DNA of 64,000 nt from Dama dama (lineage: Eukaryota > Chordata > Mammalia > Artiodactyla > Cervidae). Below, in pieces: positions 1-11,194 of this stretch; within the stretch, counting starts at the first letter, position 1; each line of letters starts with the position of its first letter. A program made the translations under genes and the position numbers. The notes beneath the pieces were generated by a model, which worked only from the letters and a program-made list of their open reading frames with translations, searched no databases and had not been told where the DNA came from. The stretch lies in contig NC_083694.1 in NCBI RefSeq assembly GCF_033118175.1, forward strand, positions 33,740,108 through 33,804,107. Direction: 5' to 3'.

Positions 1-264
1 GAGACATTATATAAGTGTTAATTATTATTGCAGTTGGAAGAACAGCTAACACAGTAATTGTTTTTAAGGGTTGAAATGGAAGGCTTTGTGTCAGGGACGA
101 TTAGGTTGGCTTTACTGCTGCTTTCAGTGAAGGCGTCCTCTTGAGGCTTACCTGAGCATAAGCTTGTTGGCTGGCTGTCAGGTTGCAGGATAGTAGTAAG
201 GACCAGAACACTTCCCTTGGAAAGTGTGTTCTTAAAATGTACTCAAACTCATTAAAAGTGGGAT

Positions 265-369
265 GTGTGTGCCATTTCCTCCTCCAGGGGATCTTCCCTA
301 CCCAGGGATCAAGCTGGGTCTTTTACATCACAGGCAGATTCTTTACTGCCTGGGCCACCAGGGAAGCCC
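265..369 (-). mobile_element. Bov-tA SINE fragment
   Basis: Antisense tRNA-derived ruminant SINE ending in the box CCACCAGGGAAGCCC. It is flanked by a perfect 12-bp target-site duplication, TAAAAGTGGGAT, at 253-264 and 370-381, so this is a complete short insertion and not a broken longer one. Confidence 0.9.
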
Positions 370-689
370 TAAAAGTGGGATATAACACATGAAACTACCT
401 TGTGTCCGGAGGAAAGTGTTCCTATCTTCCATTCTACCTTTCTGTGCAGACTGTACTGTGGAATAGACAATTCCCCTGAATGACTTGAGCACTTAAGTTC
501 ACTGATTTCTAGAATGATTTTGTTGGATTGTTTATAAATAATCCTTTTGCCCCTTGAAGTGGAGTTGTATGAAAGCTATACCTGATTTGGGAAAAAAAAA
601 ACAGTGTTCGTTTTGACAATATTTTCATCCCATCCAGGAATATAATTTACTTGTGCATTTATTAAAACAAAAGCATGTATTGAAGCTCA

Positions 690-775
690 CTGGGACCTTG
701 GATAAGTCATCACACCTCTCTGAGCCTCAGTTTCCTCATTTGTTAATCAAAGGGATTACAATAAATGAGGAGCCC
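690..775 (+). repeat. MIR SINE fragment
   Basis: Contains the MIR core wording 'ctctctgagcctcagtttcc' followed by an A-rich stretch. Old, diverged mammalian-wide SINE in the sense orientation. Confidence 0.7.
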
Positions 776-947
776 TTTTCATCTCTAACATGTAGTAATT
801 CTATACCTGAAATTTATTCTGGAAAAAAGATACTCTTTGTTGTCAAAGCTTCTGTTTCTGAAACCTCAAAGCCACTATTACATTATTCGTTCTGGAAAAG
901 AATAAATTATTGAGAAAGTTTAGAAGCTGTCCTCTCATAGTCTGTTA

Positions 948-1146
948 CATGCATGCTCAGTCTGACTCTTTGCAACCCCGTGGCCTTTAGCCCTGCCAGA
1001 CTCCTCTGTCCATGGGATTTCCCAGGCAAGAATATTGGAGTAGGTTGCCATTTCCTTCTCCAGAGGATCTTCCTGAACCAGGGATTGAACCCACATCTCC
1101 TGCACTGACAGGCAGATTCTTTACTGCTGAGCCACCAGGGAAGCCC
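948..1146 (-). mobile_element. Bov-tA/Bov-A2 SINE
   Basis: Near-complete antisense copy running from the 'tctgactctttgcaacccc' tail to the tRNA-like head GCCACCAGGGAAGCCC. The short open frames across it exist only because SINE copies happen to lack stops. Confidence 0.9.
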
Positions 1147-1149
1147 AAA

Positions 1150-1974
1150 TATCTGAATACAAAGCATTTTACATCTTGATCATCTCCATAAATATCAACC
1201 AATGATACATTCATCCCTTCTGCCTTTCATAATTGCTATCTGATTTTGACTGATGAAATAAATTTATATTTTAAGGCAGGGCAAGAAAAAATTAAACATA
1301 AAAGTCTCTGTGTTTGCTTGGGCTTCCTCCTCCCTCTCTAGTGTGCATCTACACATTAACCAGAGCTCCTCAAAGAGGGGAGTGACTGCTCAACCAGAAA
1401 GACCAATTTTTTTTTTTTTCTTTCTTGTGACCCCTAGCAGTGTAACTTCTTAAAAAGTAGAGGTCTTTCCTGACTCTGAACGGAGTCATGGTGACTTGCT
1501 GCTCACCTAGTACCCATTTATCTGGACTATATATCCATGATCAACTTTATGTAAACGATAACTATGTCATTGTGACATATGGTCCTTTGTCTCAAAAATG
1601 CATATGACTGTGCCTTTGATTCTTAGCAAGCAGAACAGTTCTCAGAACTTTCTGAGAATTTGTTCTCTGGGTTATAATCCTCAGCCTGGCTCAGATAAAA
1701 TTCTTCCTCTTTCTTCTTGGTAGTTAATTGAATTTCCATCCACATGACTAAGTTTCTTCATTCTCTGAGTGCAAGTTCTTTCATTTGCAAAATAAAGTAA
1801 ACAGTATTCATCTTGGGAGACTATGGTGAGAATTAATCTACTCCCTTTCTTCCTCATTGCCAATTTATAATCCAAATGATAATAGGAAGGCAATTTGGTG
1901 AAAGGAACTAGGATATTTGTTTTTTCACTTGCATTTGGGTTCTGGAACAGAGGAAGGAGGTGAAAGTATGTTTA
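1150..1974. other. Unique sequence, nothing recognised
   Basis: No open frame above noise, no recognisable repeat beyond a short T-run near 1408-1420, and no splice-flanked coding segment that I can support. Confidence 0.4.
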
Positions 1975-2225
1975 TGGTTAAAAGCATGGGAGTCTTTGAT
2001 CAGGTTTGTGAAGCCTCCTCTTCCCATAATAGATTAAGGAGGTTGGAGAGGAGTTGTCAGGACTTGAGATCAAATCCCTGCCTTTCAATAATCCTTGATG
2101 CCTCAAGTAAGCAAACTTAACTCTTTGAGTCTCCTCAATTTTAAAAATTGTGATAATAATCTCTAGTTCTCAAGAGTGTTATAAGGATGAGAGGCTAATT
2201 GTGTCCATGAGGTGCTCAGGCAGAG
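1975..2225 (+). repeat. MIR SINE fragment
   Basis: Diverged MIR: 'gacttgagatcaaatccctgcc', then an 'aactctttgagtctcctcaatttt' core and a 'gtgttataaggatgagaggc' tail, in MIR order and sense orientation. Confidence 0.6.
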
Positions 2226-2409
2226 CCCAGCTTAGAGGAACCATTAAGGAGCTGAGGATGATTCCCATACTCTTTTCTAGGCTCTACAGTTCTGCCCTCC
2301 AAGACTGCATTTCCACTGGTCCCCCAGTAAACATGGAGGTACAGCCTGGAATGCTTTCATCTTCTGCTGGTTAGAGAAGTTTCTCAAATAAGCAGGTGTG
2401 TGGTGGGGT

Positions 2410-2600
2410 GGTGAGAGAAGGGATTCTGGAGTTAGCAAGATGAACTGCCTTTGGCAGTTGGTTACTTGAACTCTACGCTTGTGTTTGTCCAGTTGCAGTG
2501 GAGGGATAATATCAACAGTATCCACTTCATAGAATTGTTGTGAGTATGAAATGAGAAAATGCTTCATAGTGTGCACTCAATAAAAGATACCCATTACTAT
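2410..2600 (+). repeat. MIR SINE fragment
   Basis: MIR-like order: 'gagggataatatcaacagta', then 'catagaattgttgtgagtat', then a 'gcactcaataaaag' 3' end. An A-run follows at 2608-2624. Confidence 0.65.
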
Positions 2601-2639
2601 ATTAGGGAAAAAAAAAAAAAAAAACCTAAATCAACTCAC

Positions 2640-3957
2640 ATGCATCCTCTTCCCTGAAGAGTTTTCTGATCACACAGCTAAGATTGCTATTGCTCTGACT
2701 TGCCATAACACATTGCCTGTATTTCTTTTCAGCATGAAATTGTCAAGCTGCCATGCGTTAAAACCAACAGCTTACATGAGACTCTGCACAAAGTTGTGTG
2801 CTTCTTGAGGACAAAGCACGTGGCTTGATTCAGCTGTGATTTCCTCACAACCAGTGGAGGTACACAGTAAAGGCTCAAAAGTCATTGTTGAATGGAACTG
2901 AAATGATGAACTAGAAAACTCCTTCTGCCAAACATGATCACTGGGAAAAGAGGTGCTGTGTCTCCCTGACAACAATCAAAACAGCAAGAAACAAGTCAGA
3001 TTTAACTGTCACCCTGACATGGGTGCTCAGGAAATTGCCTAAGAGTGAGAAGTGATTCAAACACACAAGGGAAAATTCTGTTTTACAAGAAAAATCATTG
3101 AGAAAAAAAAATTATATGTTGGAATCAAAGGACTTAACTCCTAGAGTTAATGTTATTAAGCAAGTTATGCGGAGAGTGTCAAGATCTATGAATGGGGCTT
3201 TTCCCAGGTTTGTCAGGAAAAGGAGTCAAGGTCACTCAACTCCTGACAGTTCAACCTTTCCAATTCAACTTTATTTACGCTTACTCAGCTAAAGACAAAG
3301 TATTTTCCACACCGGTAAGTAGAATAAATATTAATTGGGGGATCACTGACAACTACTATTTATGGGCTCTGTACAGCTTGCAGCGCCTATGCAAAGTGCT
3401 TGTCATTGCACTCACTAACTCTGAGAGGGGCTGGGATGAGGTGAGGAGAGGAGAGCTGGAAATTAAACCTCTGCAGGTTTCAACTCACACCACTTCCTCC
3501 TTATCTGGGAAATTTTATCTTCTCTGTTATTATCTAAAGACTGTTGTGCAAACACCACACGCCTGACAGACCTGTTGGATGAGAATGGTGGTATGAGGTT
3601 TCAGATATCAGGGCCAGATACGGCAGTAATTTTCCATGAAGCAAAAGCAGATAGCATCCCCCACCTCCAGGGCTCCTTCAGAGGAGACTGAACACTTGCT
3701 ACCAAAAGTGAGAAGGATGTAGTGCAGGTGAAAGGGAGGGAGAAGGTGTTTATTCCAGCACATATGCAGCCCCTGTCCTAAATGAGAGCCAAACTGGGTG
3801 CCAGTAAATGTAGTACATGATGCAGAGTTTCACTGATACGTTCCAGCTCCTCATTAGTGTTAATGAGCCATTTACAATTATGGTGGAAAATTATATTTTT
3901 AAAAACTAAATTTAGTATTTATCGTTTGCCTGAAAGGTCCAGAGGATCCTGGTGTTA
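2640..3957. other. Mostly unique sequence
   Basis: Open frames at 3098-3292 and 3192-3566 overlap in different frames, and neither has a recognisable domain. A weak MIR/L2-type 3' end is visible near 2858-2900 ('cacagtaaaggctcaaaagt'). Nothing else can be supported. Confidence 0.4.
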
Positions 3958-3959
3958 GT

Positions 3960-4082
3960 GTGTGTTAGGTCGCTAATCTGACTCTTTTGCGACCTCCTGG
4001 ACTGTAGCCCACCAGGCCCCTCTGTCCATGGAGTTCTCCAGGCATGAATACTGGAGTGGGTTACCATTTCCTTCTCCAGGGA
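3960..4082 (-). mobile_element. Bov-A2 SINE fragment
   Basis: Antisense Bov-A monomer: 'tctgactcttttgcgacct', 'tctgtccatggagttctcc' and 'tggagtgggttaccatttcc'. It lacks the tRNA-like head. Confidence 0.88.
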
Positions 4083-4457
4083 TGTTACTGGGGATGATTC
4101 TAATTCTTATGGTCCTGGAAGCCCACAGACTTTTATCCATGCCTGGGATTTATCTTGCTCTTAACGAAGAATGTCAGGGAAGTTGCTTAACTGAATAAGT
4201 TTGGGAGGGAGTGAGCAGTTTCTCAACTAGTAAAATGAGAGGGTTGGGGTAGTTTATCTTCAAAACAGTGATTCTTAGCATTCTGAAGATCAGAGACTGA
4301 GAATCTGATGAGAACACTAACCCTTCTTTCTAGAAGAAAGTGCATACATTAGATTTTAGCATACATTTTCAGGGGTATTATGGACACCTTGAATTCAACC
4401 ACAGACCATGAGTCCCTGCTCTAAAGGATTCTTTCCTAATATTTTATGAATTCGTAC

Positions 4458-4661
4458 CGGGCTTCCCAGGTGGCTCAGTGGTAAAGTCTCCAATGCAGGA
4501 GACTCGGGTTCAATCCCAGGTCAGGAAGATCTCCTGGAGAATGAAATTGTAACTCACTCCAGAATTCTTGCCTGGGAAATCCCATGGACAGAGGAACCTG
4601 GCAGGCTACAGTCCATGGGGTTACAAAGAGTCAGACATGACTTAGCAACTAAACAACAACA
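4458..4661 (+). mobile_element. Bov-tA SINE, full length
   Basis: Begins with GGGCTTCCCAGGTGGCTCAG and ends in the 'gacttagcaactaaacaacaac' tail. The TSD is TGAATTCGTACC/TGAATTCCTACC (4446-4457 and 4662-4673) with one mismatch. Confidence 0.92.
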
Positions 4662-4984
4662 TGAATTCCTACCAAGAGAAGATAAACCACAGGGGCAATG
4701 CTTCTGCCTTCAATGACACTAATTTTAAATTCAACATTCCAGAGAGTATCAGATTATAATTGTAAAAATATGATATTTCCTACCCATAAACTATTATCAA
4801 ACTTTAATCAAACAACTTCAAATTGTAAGCCTTAGTTTCCTTTCTGTATATTTGTAAATAAAATCAAACTTTCCTAATGAACCAAACTTTCTACTTGAAT
4901 TATGATTTCAAAGGTATTTCCACAAGAAAAAAAAAAATTGACCCCAGACTGTAAAGATAAACAAATAATCACATTTCAATAATA

Positions 4985-5315
4985 TGACTGTAAGGAGATC
5001 CAACCAGTCACTCCTAAAGGAAATCAGTCCTGAATATTCATTGGAAGGACTGATCCTGAAGCTGAAACTCCAATACTTTGGCCGCCTGATGCGAAGAACC
5101 AACTCATTTGAAAAGACCCTGATGCTGGGAAAGATTGAAGGCAGAAGGAGAACGGGATGACAGACGATGAGATGGTTGGATGGCATTACAGACTCAACAG
5201 ACATGAGTTTGAGTAAGCTCCGGGAGTTGGTGATGGACAGGGAAGCCCGGCGTGCTGCAGTCCATGCAGTTTCAAGGAGTCGGACATGACAGTGACTGAA
5301 CTGAACTGAACTGAA
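4985..5315 (+). mobile_element. BovB LINE, 5'-truncated 3' end
   Basis: Carries the end of the BovB reverse-transcriptase frame ('ctgaagctgaaactccaata', 'gagtttgagtaagctccggg') and the diagnostic 3' end 'tgactgaactgaactgaact'. BovB is an RTE-clade non-LTR retrotransposon that also mobilises the Bov SINEs sharing its tail. Dead on arrival: only about the last 330 bp were copied. Confidence 0.93.
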
Positions 5316-5319
5316 TATT

Positions 5320-6245
5320 GACTTGTGAGGCCTTATTGGCCTAAGTGAAGGCACCACCCTGATGTGACCTTTGTTTTAAAATGCTAGGAAAACAAGCTTA
5401 AGGGTTGACTGCAAAAGCACTGTGTCAATACAATCACAGATTCATTTTTAAATATCTGCTTTGTGAACTGCAGCATTTTAAGGGGTGATCCAGCAAGTCA
5501 AATGGGAGATGAATCAGGTGATGGTGAGAGGTGACGAGCATAGGAGATTTCAAAAGAGTGAAAAATGGAGAGAAAATGTCATAACATGGTTAAGATCTCC
5601 AGGTGGAGGAAAATGTATTAGGTATGTTTGCACTTTCCAAATCACATCCTTTCTCTTACTTAAAATTTGTTCAGACTGTCTTATTCACTTACATATTTCC
5701 AAAGTCCAAGTCAGGATCCTGTCCATTGTTCTTTTTGCAAATTCTTTTCTTTCTTCTTTACATCATTTGGCAAAAAGAGTGTCAAAATAGAAAGCAAAAA
5801 TATCTGTATGCACCTCATCTTCCTATTGAAGTGTCTGAAATTCTATTAGATTTGATTCCTTGAGCCAATGTGTTGAGTATCCAGTGCATCACTGTTTATG
5901 CTATAAAAATTTCTGAAATGGTAAAGGCTTTAATGGGATTGTAATCTTTAATGTGATGTGAAACCTGGTCTCCCAGTTCAATTAGTTAGTTGAGGCTGGA
6001 CATAGAAAAACCAAAGACAATGAGCAAGGACAGGTAAATTCTGATTGACGTCAGGAAGAGAGGGACCCCAAGAGATGACTCAGGACTCCTGTACTGAGAT
6101 GTGTTCAAGGAGAGGACACCCAGAGCAAGGGGAAAGCTGAAACAATAAGTGGAAAATGCCCAGGGCAAACTGCCTTTTTTTTAGTTTCAACCCCAATAAT
6201 TCCAATCAGTTCACAAGAAATTATGTGTGCCACTCTAGGCTGGAT
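5320..6245. other. Unique sequence, nothing recognised
   Basis: Overlapping open frames around 5485-5863 are in three frames and carry no domain. I see no repeat or exon structure. Confidence 0.4.
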
Positions 6246-6249
6246 ATGG

Positions 6250-6325
6250 CAGCTGTTTTATTTTAAAAACTTTGCACATGGTAGGCAGTAAAAATATTTG
6301 TGGAATGAATGAAATTATCACCAAC
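6250..6325 (+). repeat. MIR/L2-type 3' end
   Basis: 'cacatggtaggcagtaaaaa' followed by 'tatttgtggaatgaatga' matches the conserved 3' terminus shared by MIR and L2. Confidence 0.65.
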
Positions 6326-6609
6326 ACCCCTGAGCCATATGATAACTAAATTAAAAATCTTTCTCATTAAAATGCAGTTCTAAAGCTGAGGCCCCCTTAG
6401 CTCTGACTGTCTTTCATCATTGACAGTGTGACTGTCTGTCTAAAATACATGCCTTTAAGGTCATTCTCCAGTATTCTACAACCCATGTTTCTTTCTAGTC
6501 ATGGAATCTGTACATTTCATTCCATTATTATCTCTTTTGTTTTATGGTGTGATCACACTGAGAATACTATTCTACTGTTCACTGTCTCAGTGGCATTTAT
6601 GGAGCATCT

Positions 6610-6760
6610 GACAAGTGCCAGGTATTAGGGATAGTGACCGACAAAGCATACATCCTTCTGCAACAGCTTACCTTAACACTATCCCCGTTTTACAGATGGA
6701 CCAATTGAACTTCAAGCCCTCTTGTGAGTAAGCCGTGGTGCAGGCCCCCATTGATTGCTA
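6610..6760 (-). repeat. MIR fragment, antisense
   Basis: 'gtgccaggtattagggatag' and 'ccccgttttacagatggacc' are in the order expected of an antisense MIR. Confidence 0.55.
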
Positions 6761-7620
6761 TGTGTTTTCAAGTCAGGACTTAAAGCCCTGGCCTGGGAGC
6801 TGTGCTCTGGAGCAAGCAGGCACTCAGTCAAGGTTGCCGACAAGTGAGAAAGAGTTCACCATATTGATTGCAAATTACCCGAGAGCTCAAGGCTCCCGAG
6901 GAATAATAAATGCCAAGGCCCCGGTGCCTTGTTGGCTCCATGGAGTCTGGACTTGGAATGCCCTCACTCTTCTAAAGGTGTGCCCCTAAGAGCCTGGTGC
7001 TCATCAGGCAAAAGACAAGGATGGGATTTGGCAGGGCTGGGTGTTGTTTTCACACTCTGCTCAAAGGTGTGTGTGATGGAGAGAAAAGTCAGAGGCCTGC
7101 AAGAGACTTTGAGAAGGAAGCAACTTCTCTCTCACCCCTTACCATACCTGCTAGACTCAGTAAGCCCAAACCTGCAGGCTGCCGCTTTCTGGGCAGAGCA
7201 AGGCTGCCTGGTGCTGGTTCCCTGGGGAGGTAATCTCACCTTGAGCGGTTCCTATACTCACTGCCTCATTATTCTACGCTAGCCTGGTGGAAACTGCCTC
7301 GTACCAGCTAGTGAACCAGAACTACGGCCCTATTTCTTCCGGCACAGCAATAAAGGCAAGGTCTGGCTAATGCCAGTAACCACAAGCCAGCCTGGGCTGC
7401 CCTGGGTCACTTCATGCCCCAGTGAAGCAGCTTGGCTTTCTGAGTCCTAGCCATCCCAGGGCTGGAAGGTCAGACTACCCCCTCTGCAATCGGCATCTTA
7501 ATCATAAGTTCTCATAATCTTGCTCACATTGCTATGAAATGATCAGAATGTCTCTGATCTCCTAATTGGGAAGCAGAGGCTCAGCTAAGTGAAGGAACAG
7601 ACCCAAGGCATACCCTGGAG
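6761..7620. other. Unique, locally GC-richer stretch
   Basis: Open frames at 6735-6989, 6929-7282 and 6997-7233 overlap in different frames and look like composition effects. CpG remains rare, so this is not a CpG island. No domain or splice-flanked exon was recognised. Confidence 0.4.
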
Positions 7621-7623
7621 CAG

Positions 7624-7830
7624 TGGTCCCAGTCTCTTTGTCACCAGAGCCTGGTCTCACAGAAGACAATTTTTTCCACTGACTGGGGTGGAGTGGGGGT
7701 AGGGATGGTTTGGGGTGATTAAAGCACACTACAATTATTGTGCACTTAATTTCTATTATTTTCACATCACCTCCGCCTCAGGTCATCAGGCATTAGATCC
7801 CAGACACTGGGGGGCCCCTGCCCTAGAGAA
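7624..7830 (+). repeat. Ancient mammalian interspersed repeat, probably DNA transposon
   Basis: 'cacagaagacaattttttcc', 'gatggtttggggtgattaaa' and 'aggtcatcaggcattagatc' are wording I recognise from an old mammalian-wide repeat family. I cannot name the family with confidence. Confidence 0.5.
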
Positions 7831-8264
7831 TGTCAGAACCGAGATTTAAACCTAGACCGTGTGGCTGTGAAGTCCACACTTTGCTCAAGACTGAGACCAC
7901 ACTAACTTACAGCCTCCCTCTCCTGCTCCTGTCTGCAGGGCGCTCAGGGGAGAGATAAGAGTTCCCTCCGGGCTGGAGGCCACTCTTTCTAGCTGAGGGT
8001 TGGATCCCTGCACTATTTATTCCCCCGAGCTGGAGCAGGTCCCCAAAACTCTTCCTGTCCAGCCCACTCTCCACTGCAATTTAATCATGTTCGTTAAACG
8101 AGGAACACCTGATTTTGCAGCAGCATTCACCTAAAGCTAAATTCACCTTTAACCATGTCCTGTGCACTGCTCTCTAAAATCTTGAAACTTAATCACCAGT
8201 CTTTCAAAAGCCAGCTTCGTTTCCCTACCCCACAGTGCAGTCTTCTAGGCCAGAGATCAGAATA

Positions 8265-8480
8265 CTTGAGCTTGATGTTGTGCAGGGACTCTGGAATCAG
8301 ACAGACTGGTTCCAGATTCTGTCAATCACTGTGTGACCTGAGGCAAGTTACTTAACTCCTCTGAACCTCAGTTTGCTGATGTGTACCTGGCAGGATAGGT
8401 GAGAAAATTAGCAGTCATGTTTATAATAGTCCTAACAGTGAGGGGATATAGTAGATTCTTGATAGACACTAACTGTTTTT
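8265..8480 (+). repeat. MIR SINE
   Basis: Good MIR: 'ctctggaatcagacagactgg', the 'tgtgtgacctgaggcaagtta' core, 'aacctcagtttgctgatgtg' and a diverged 3' part. Confidence 0.8.
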
Positions 8481-8499
8481 TATTATTTCCACCACTTCA

Positions 8500-8625
8500 T
8501 CAGTATGTGGTATAGGGAAAGTCTATGCCTATGCCATGCCTCAGTATCCACATCTGTAGAATGGGAATAATCTGAGTCCCCTGCCTAATTCATTCTCACA
8601 AAAGTTGAAGACAGTGTACATGATT
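8500..8625 (+). repeat. MIR fragment
   Basis: A second MIR-like core immediately follows ('catgcctcagtatccacatc', 'tgtagaatgggaataatctg'). Confidence 0.55.
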
Positions 8626-8960
8626 ATTATAAAAGATTGAGGTCCCTCAATGGCTAAAGGAGAAAAATTCTGTCCATGCAGGCAGTTACCCAGAGCCATT
8701 ATATTATTATACAACTTCCGTTTTTCTCCAGAGCTTACTGCTGTTGGCAAACATTAATTTATTCATTTTCTCATCTTCCCTGTTAACATCATACACTGAG
8801 GACTTTATTAAGCTGTTCCAGGAGAGCAATGCACTTCCTGCTTCTTATTAAACACATGATGAGTCTGGGGTGCTGTTAGTTACCCAAAAATGAATCATAT
8901 CACATATAGACCAGCTTTTCTGGCCATTTTAAGGGCCAATTCAAATAACCTCTTATTGAT

Positions 8961-8984
8961 CTAATAATAATAATAATAATAAAA
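8961..8984. repeat. (TAA)n microsatellite
   Basis: Roughly eight TAA units, uninterrupted. Confidence 0.9.
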
Positions 8985-9254
8985 CTTACCAAATTATTTT
9001 GGGTTCATTCAGGGATTTATTAACATTTATTGAGCACCTATGATGTGACAGTTGTTTTACATGTGTACATATAAAATATAATAAGACCTAAAGGAGAAAC
9101 TTGGGGATAATTGTTAAGTAACATGAGTATTTTCATAAAGGCACAAATGGCTTTATGAAAATGCCAAAGAAGAAAAGTAAATTCTACCTCATGAATGAAA
9201 GGGCAGGATATCGTCATAGAATACTGGTAACAGACATTTACTGAGATCCTTCCT

Positions 9255-9475
9255 GCATGCCTGCTAAGTCATTTAGTCGTGTCTGACTCTGCGACCCCAT
9301 GGACCGTAGCCCGCCAGGCTCCTCTGTCCATGGGATTCTCCAGACAAGAATACTGGAGTGGGCTGCCATGACCTCCTCCAGAGGATCTTCTTGACCCAGG
9401 GATCGAACCCTTGTCTCTTATGTCCCCTGCATTGGCAGGCTGGTTCTTTACCACTAGCACTATCTGGGAAGCCTC
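9255..9475 (-). mobile_element. Bov-tA/Bov-A2 SINE
   Basis: Antisense near-complete SINE. The TSD AGATCCTTCCT is at about 9244-9254 and 9476-9486. It interrupts an antisense MIR-like sequence that continues at 9480. Confidence 0.92.
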
Positions 9476-9486
9476 AAGATCCTTCC

Positions 9487-9645
9487 TACTTGCCAGCAAG
9501 GAAGGCGCTTACATGTGTTATTACCTCAAATCCTCATAACATCCTGTTGAGATGGAGATTAATATTACTCCAATTTTAAAAAAGAGAAACGAAGGCTCAG
9601 AGACATGAAGCACACTGTCTAAGGTCCCACTTCCGAACACATGAG
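9487..9645 (-). repeat. MIR fragment, antisense
   Basis: 'tcaaatcctcataacatcct' and 'gaaggctcagagacatgaag' match the order of an antisense MIR, probably the same element that was split by the adjacent SINE. Confidence 0.65.
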
Positions 9646-9714
9646 ACAAAGAGCCAGCACTTGGCACCTCTGGGCTGTGCTGCCTCCCACGCGGAGGTGA
9701 TGACTGCTTACCAT

Positions 9715-9855
9715 GTTTGCACCTGGCTGTGTATTCAACACTTCACATGTATTGTATCATTTAATCCTCATCACAACCCTAAGAGCCCTATGAGATAATA
9801 GCCTTATTATTCTCATATAACAGATGAAGAAACTGAAGCTCAGGGAGATTATGTA
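9715..9855 (-). repeat. MIR, antisense
   Basis: 'atttaatcctcatcacaacc', 'cctatgagataatagcctta' and 'cagatgaagaaactgaagct' are a clear antisense MIR core. Confidence 0.75.
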
Positions 9856-9923
9856 AGAAAATTTAGTCCTGTATGCTGTCAATAAAATAAGTTGAGATTT
9901 TATTTCACCTATCTGATTGTAGA

Positions 9924-10054
9924 TCCCCTGGAGTAGAAAATGGCAACCCACTCCACTATTCCTGCCTGGAAAATTCCATGGACAGAAGAGTCTGGTAGGC
10001 TATGGTCCACGGGGTCACATAGAGTCGTGCATGACTGAGCATGCACACAAGCAC
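9924..10054 (+). mobile_element. Bov-tA SINE, 5'-truncated
   Basis: Lacks the tRNA-like head and starts inside the element at 'gatcccctggagtag'. A TSD GATTGTAGA sits at 9915-9923 and 10055-10063, so the truncation happened during insertion. Confidence 0.9.
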
Positions 10055-10063
10055 GATTGTAGA

Positions 10064-10440
10064 AATCATACTCACTTGTGGTGCTACTTTGCCCTTTTAA
10101 AGGCAGTGGTGACGCTTGAGCCCAGTCTTCAGAATGGAGCAGAATTTGGTCAGAGGAGGAAAATATTCAAGTCAGGAATAGAATTCTGAGTGAGGGGAGA
10201 AGACCCTCACCCTTCTGGAGAAGACCAGAATCACAAAGCAGAAGGAGTACATCAGTGCTTCTCAAGTCTGAAATGCAGAGGAACCAATTCAGAATCTTTC
10301 TCTAGGTACCCAACCCAGCCCTGCTAAATCAGAACCTCTGAGGCTGGATATCTCTGCATCATTAAAAATAACTTCCAGAGGTTCTGATGTTCACAATAGT
10401 TTGAGACCAGTTAGTATAGAGCCGTATCTAAAAGACACTG
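10064..10440. other. Short unique stretch with possible old repeat
   Basis: 10255-10410 ('gctaaatcagaacctctgag', 'acttccagaggttctgatg') resembles an old MER5-type mammalian DNA-transposon fragment, which I cannot confirm. The rest is unrecognised. Confidence 0.35.
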
Positions 10441-10612
10441 GAGGGCCTTCCCTGGTGGTCCAGAGGTCATGACTTCACCTTCCAGCGCAGGGGGTGTGGG
10501 TCTGATCCCTGGTCAGGGACCTGGGATCCCACATGCCTTGCAGCCAAAAAATGGTAAAACAGAAGCAATATTGTAACAAATTCAAAGATATTAAAACTGG
10601 TTCACATAAAAA
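10441..10612 (+). mobile_element. CHR-type SINE
   Basis: 'ccttccctggtggtccagag', 'gggtctgatccctggtcagg' and 'cctgggatcccacatgcc' give the tRNA-derived CHR head. The tail is A-rich. CHR SINEs belong to the cetartiodactyl lineage. Confidence 0.85.
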
Positions 10613-11020
10613 AAATTAATTAGATTGTGGGATCACTGAAAATATAAATAAAGACACTGGAAGAAAGGAGATAGAGAGTGTGTGTTCCTTGGATGAGTCC
10701 TAAATATGCCTTCATGTTATAACTGTAACTTCAGATCATGGATAAAGCTAAATCACTGGGAACATACCATTAGGCTACTAGAACTCTTTCCTCAAGCAAG
10801 AAGGTGCCCAAGACTGACTCAAAAACAATACTAAAGATGGTCATAATTGTCTTCACAGTCCTTGGGTAAAAGGAAGCTGGAACAAGTAAATGAAGGCAAA
10901 GTGGGACAGGGCCACCAAGCGCAGGATGAGTGTGACCACTGGAAGTCAAGGTCAAGGTTTAAATATTCATGAAGCTGGGAACTGTATTTAATTTTGCTCA
11001 CTGGTATACCCCCAGGTTGC

Positions 11021-11194
11021 AGGTTCAGTCATGTGGGACTTTTTGTGACTCCATGGACCATAGCCCACCAGTCTCCTCTGTCCATGGGATTTTCCAGGCA
11101 AGAATACTGGAGGGGGTTGCATTTCTTTCTCCAGGGGATCCTCCTGACCCCAGGGATCAAACCCATATCTCCTTCATTGGCAGGTAGATTCTTT
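11021..11194 (-). mobile_element. Bov-A2 SINE, outer layer of a triple nest (left part)
   Basis: Antisense Bov-A2 that breaks off inside its head at 'caggtagattctt'. The missing end ('cagacagattctttatcacc') is at about 12195-12216, beyond a CHR SINE, so a CHR element inserted into this SINE and duplicated the 'agattcttt' site. Confidence 0.85.

Noticed and set aside
3192..3566. A 124-codon open frame
   Set aside because: Overlaps another frame. Composition is ordinary and no motif was recognised.
4458..4530. tRNA-like heads of Bov-tA and CHR SINEs as possible tRNA genes
   Set aside because: Repeated at some 30 loci, with diverged arms and anticodon loop. They are SINE promoters, not tRNA genes.
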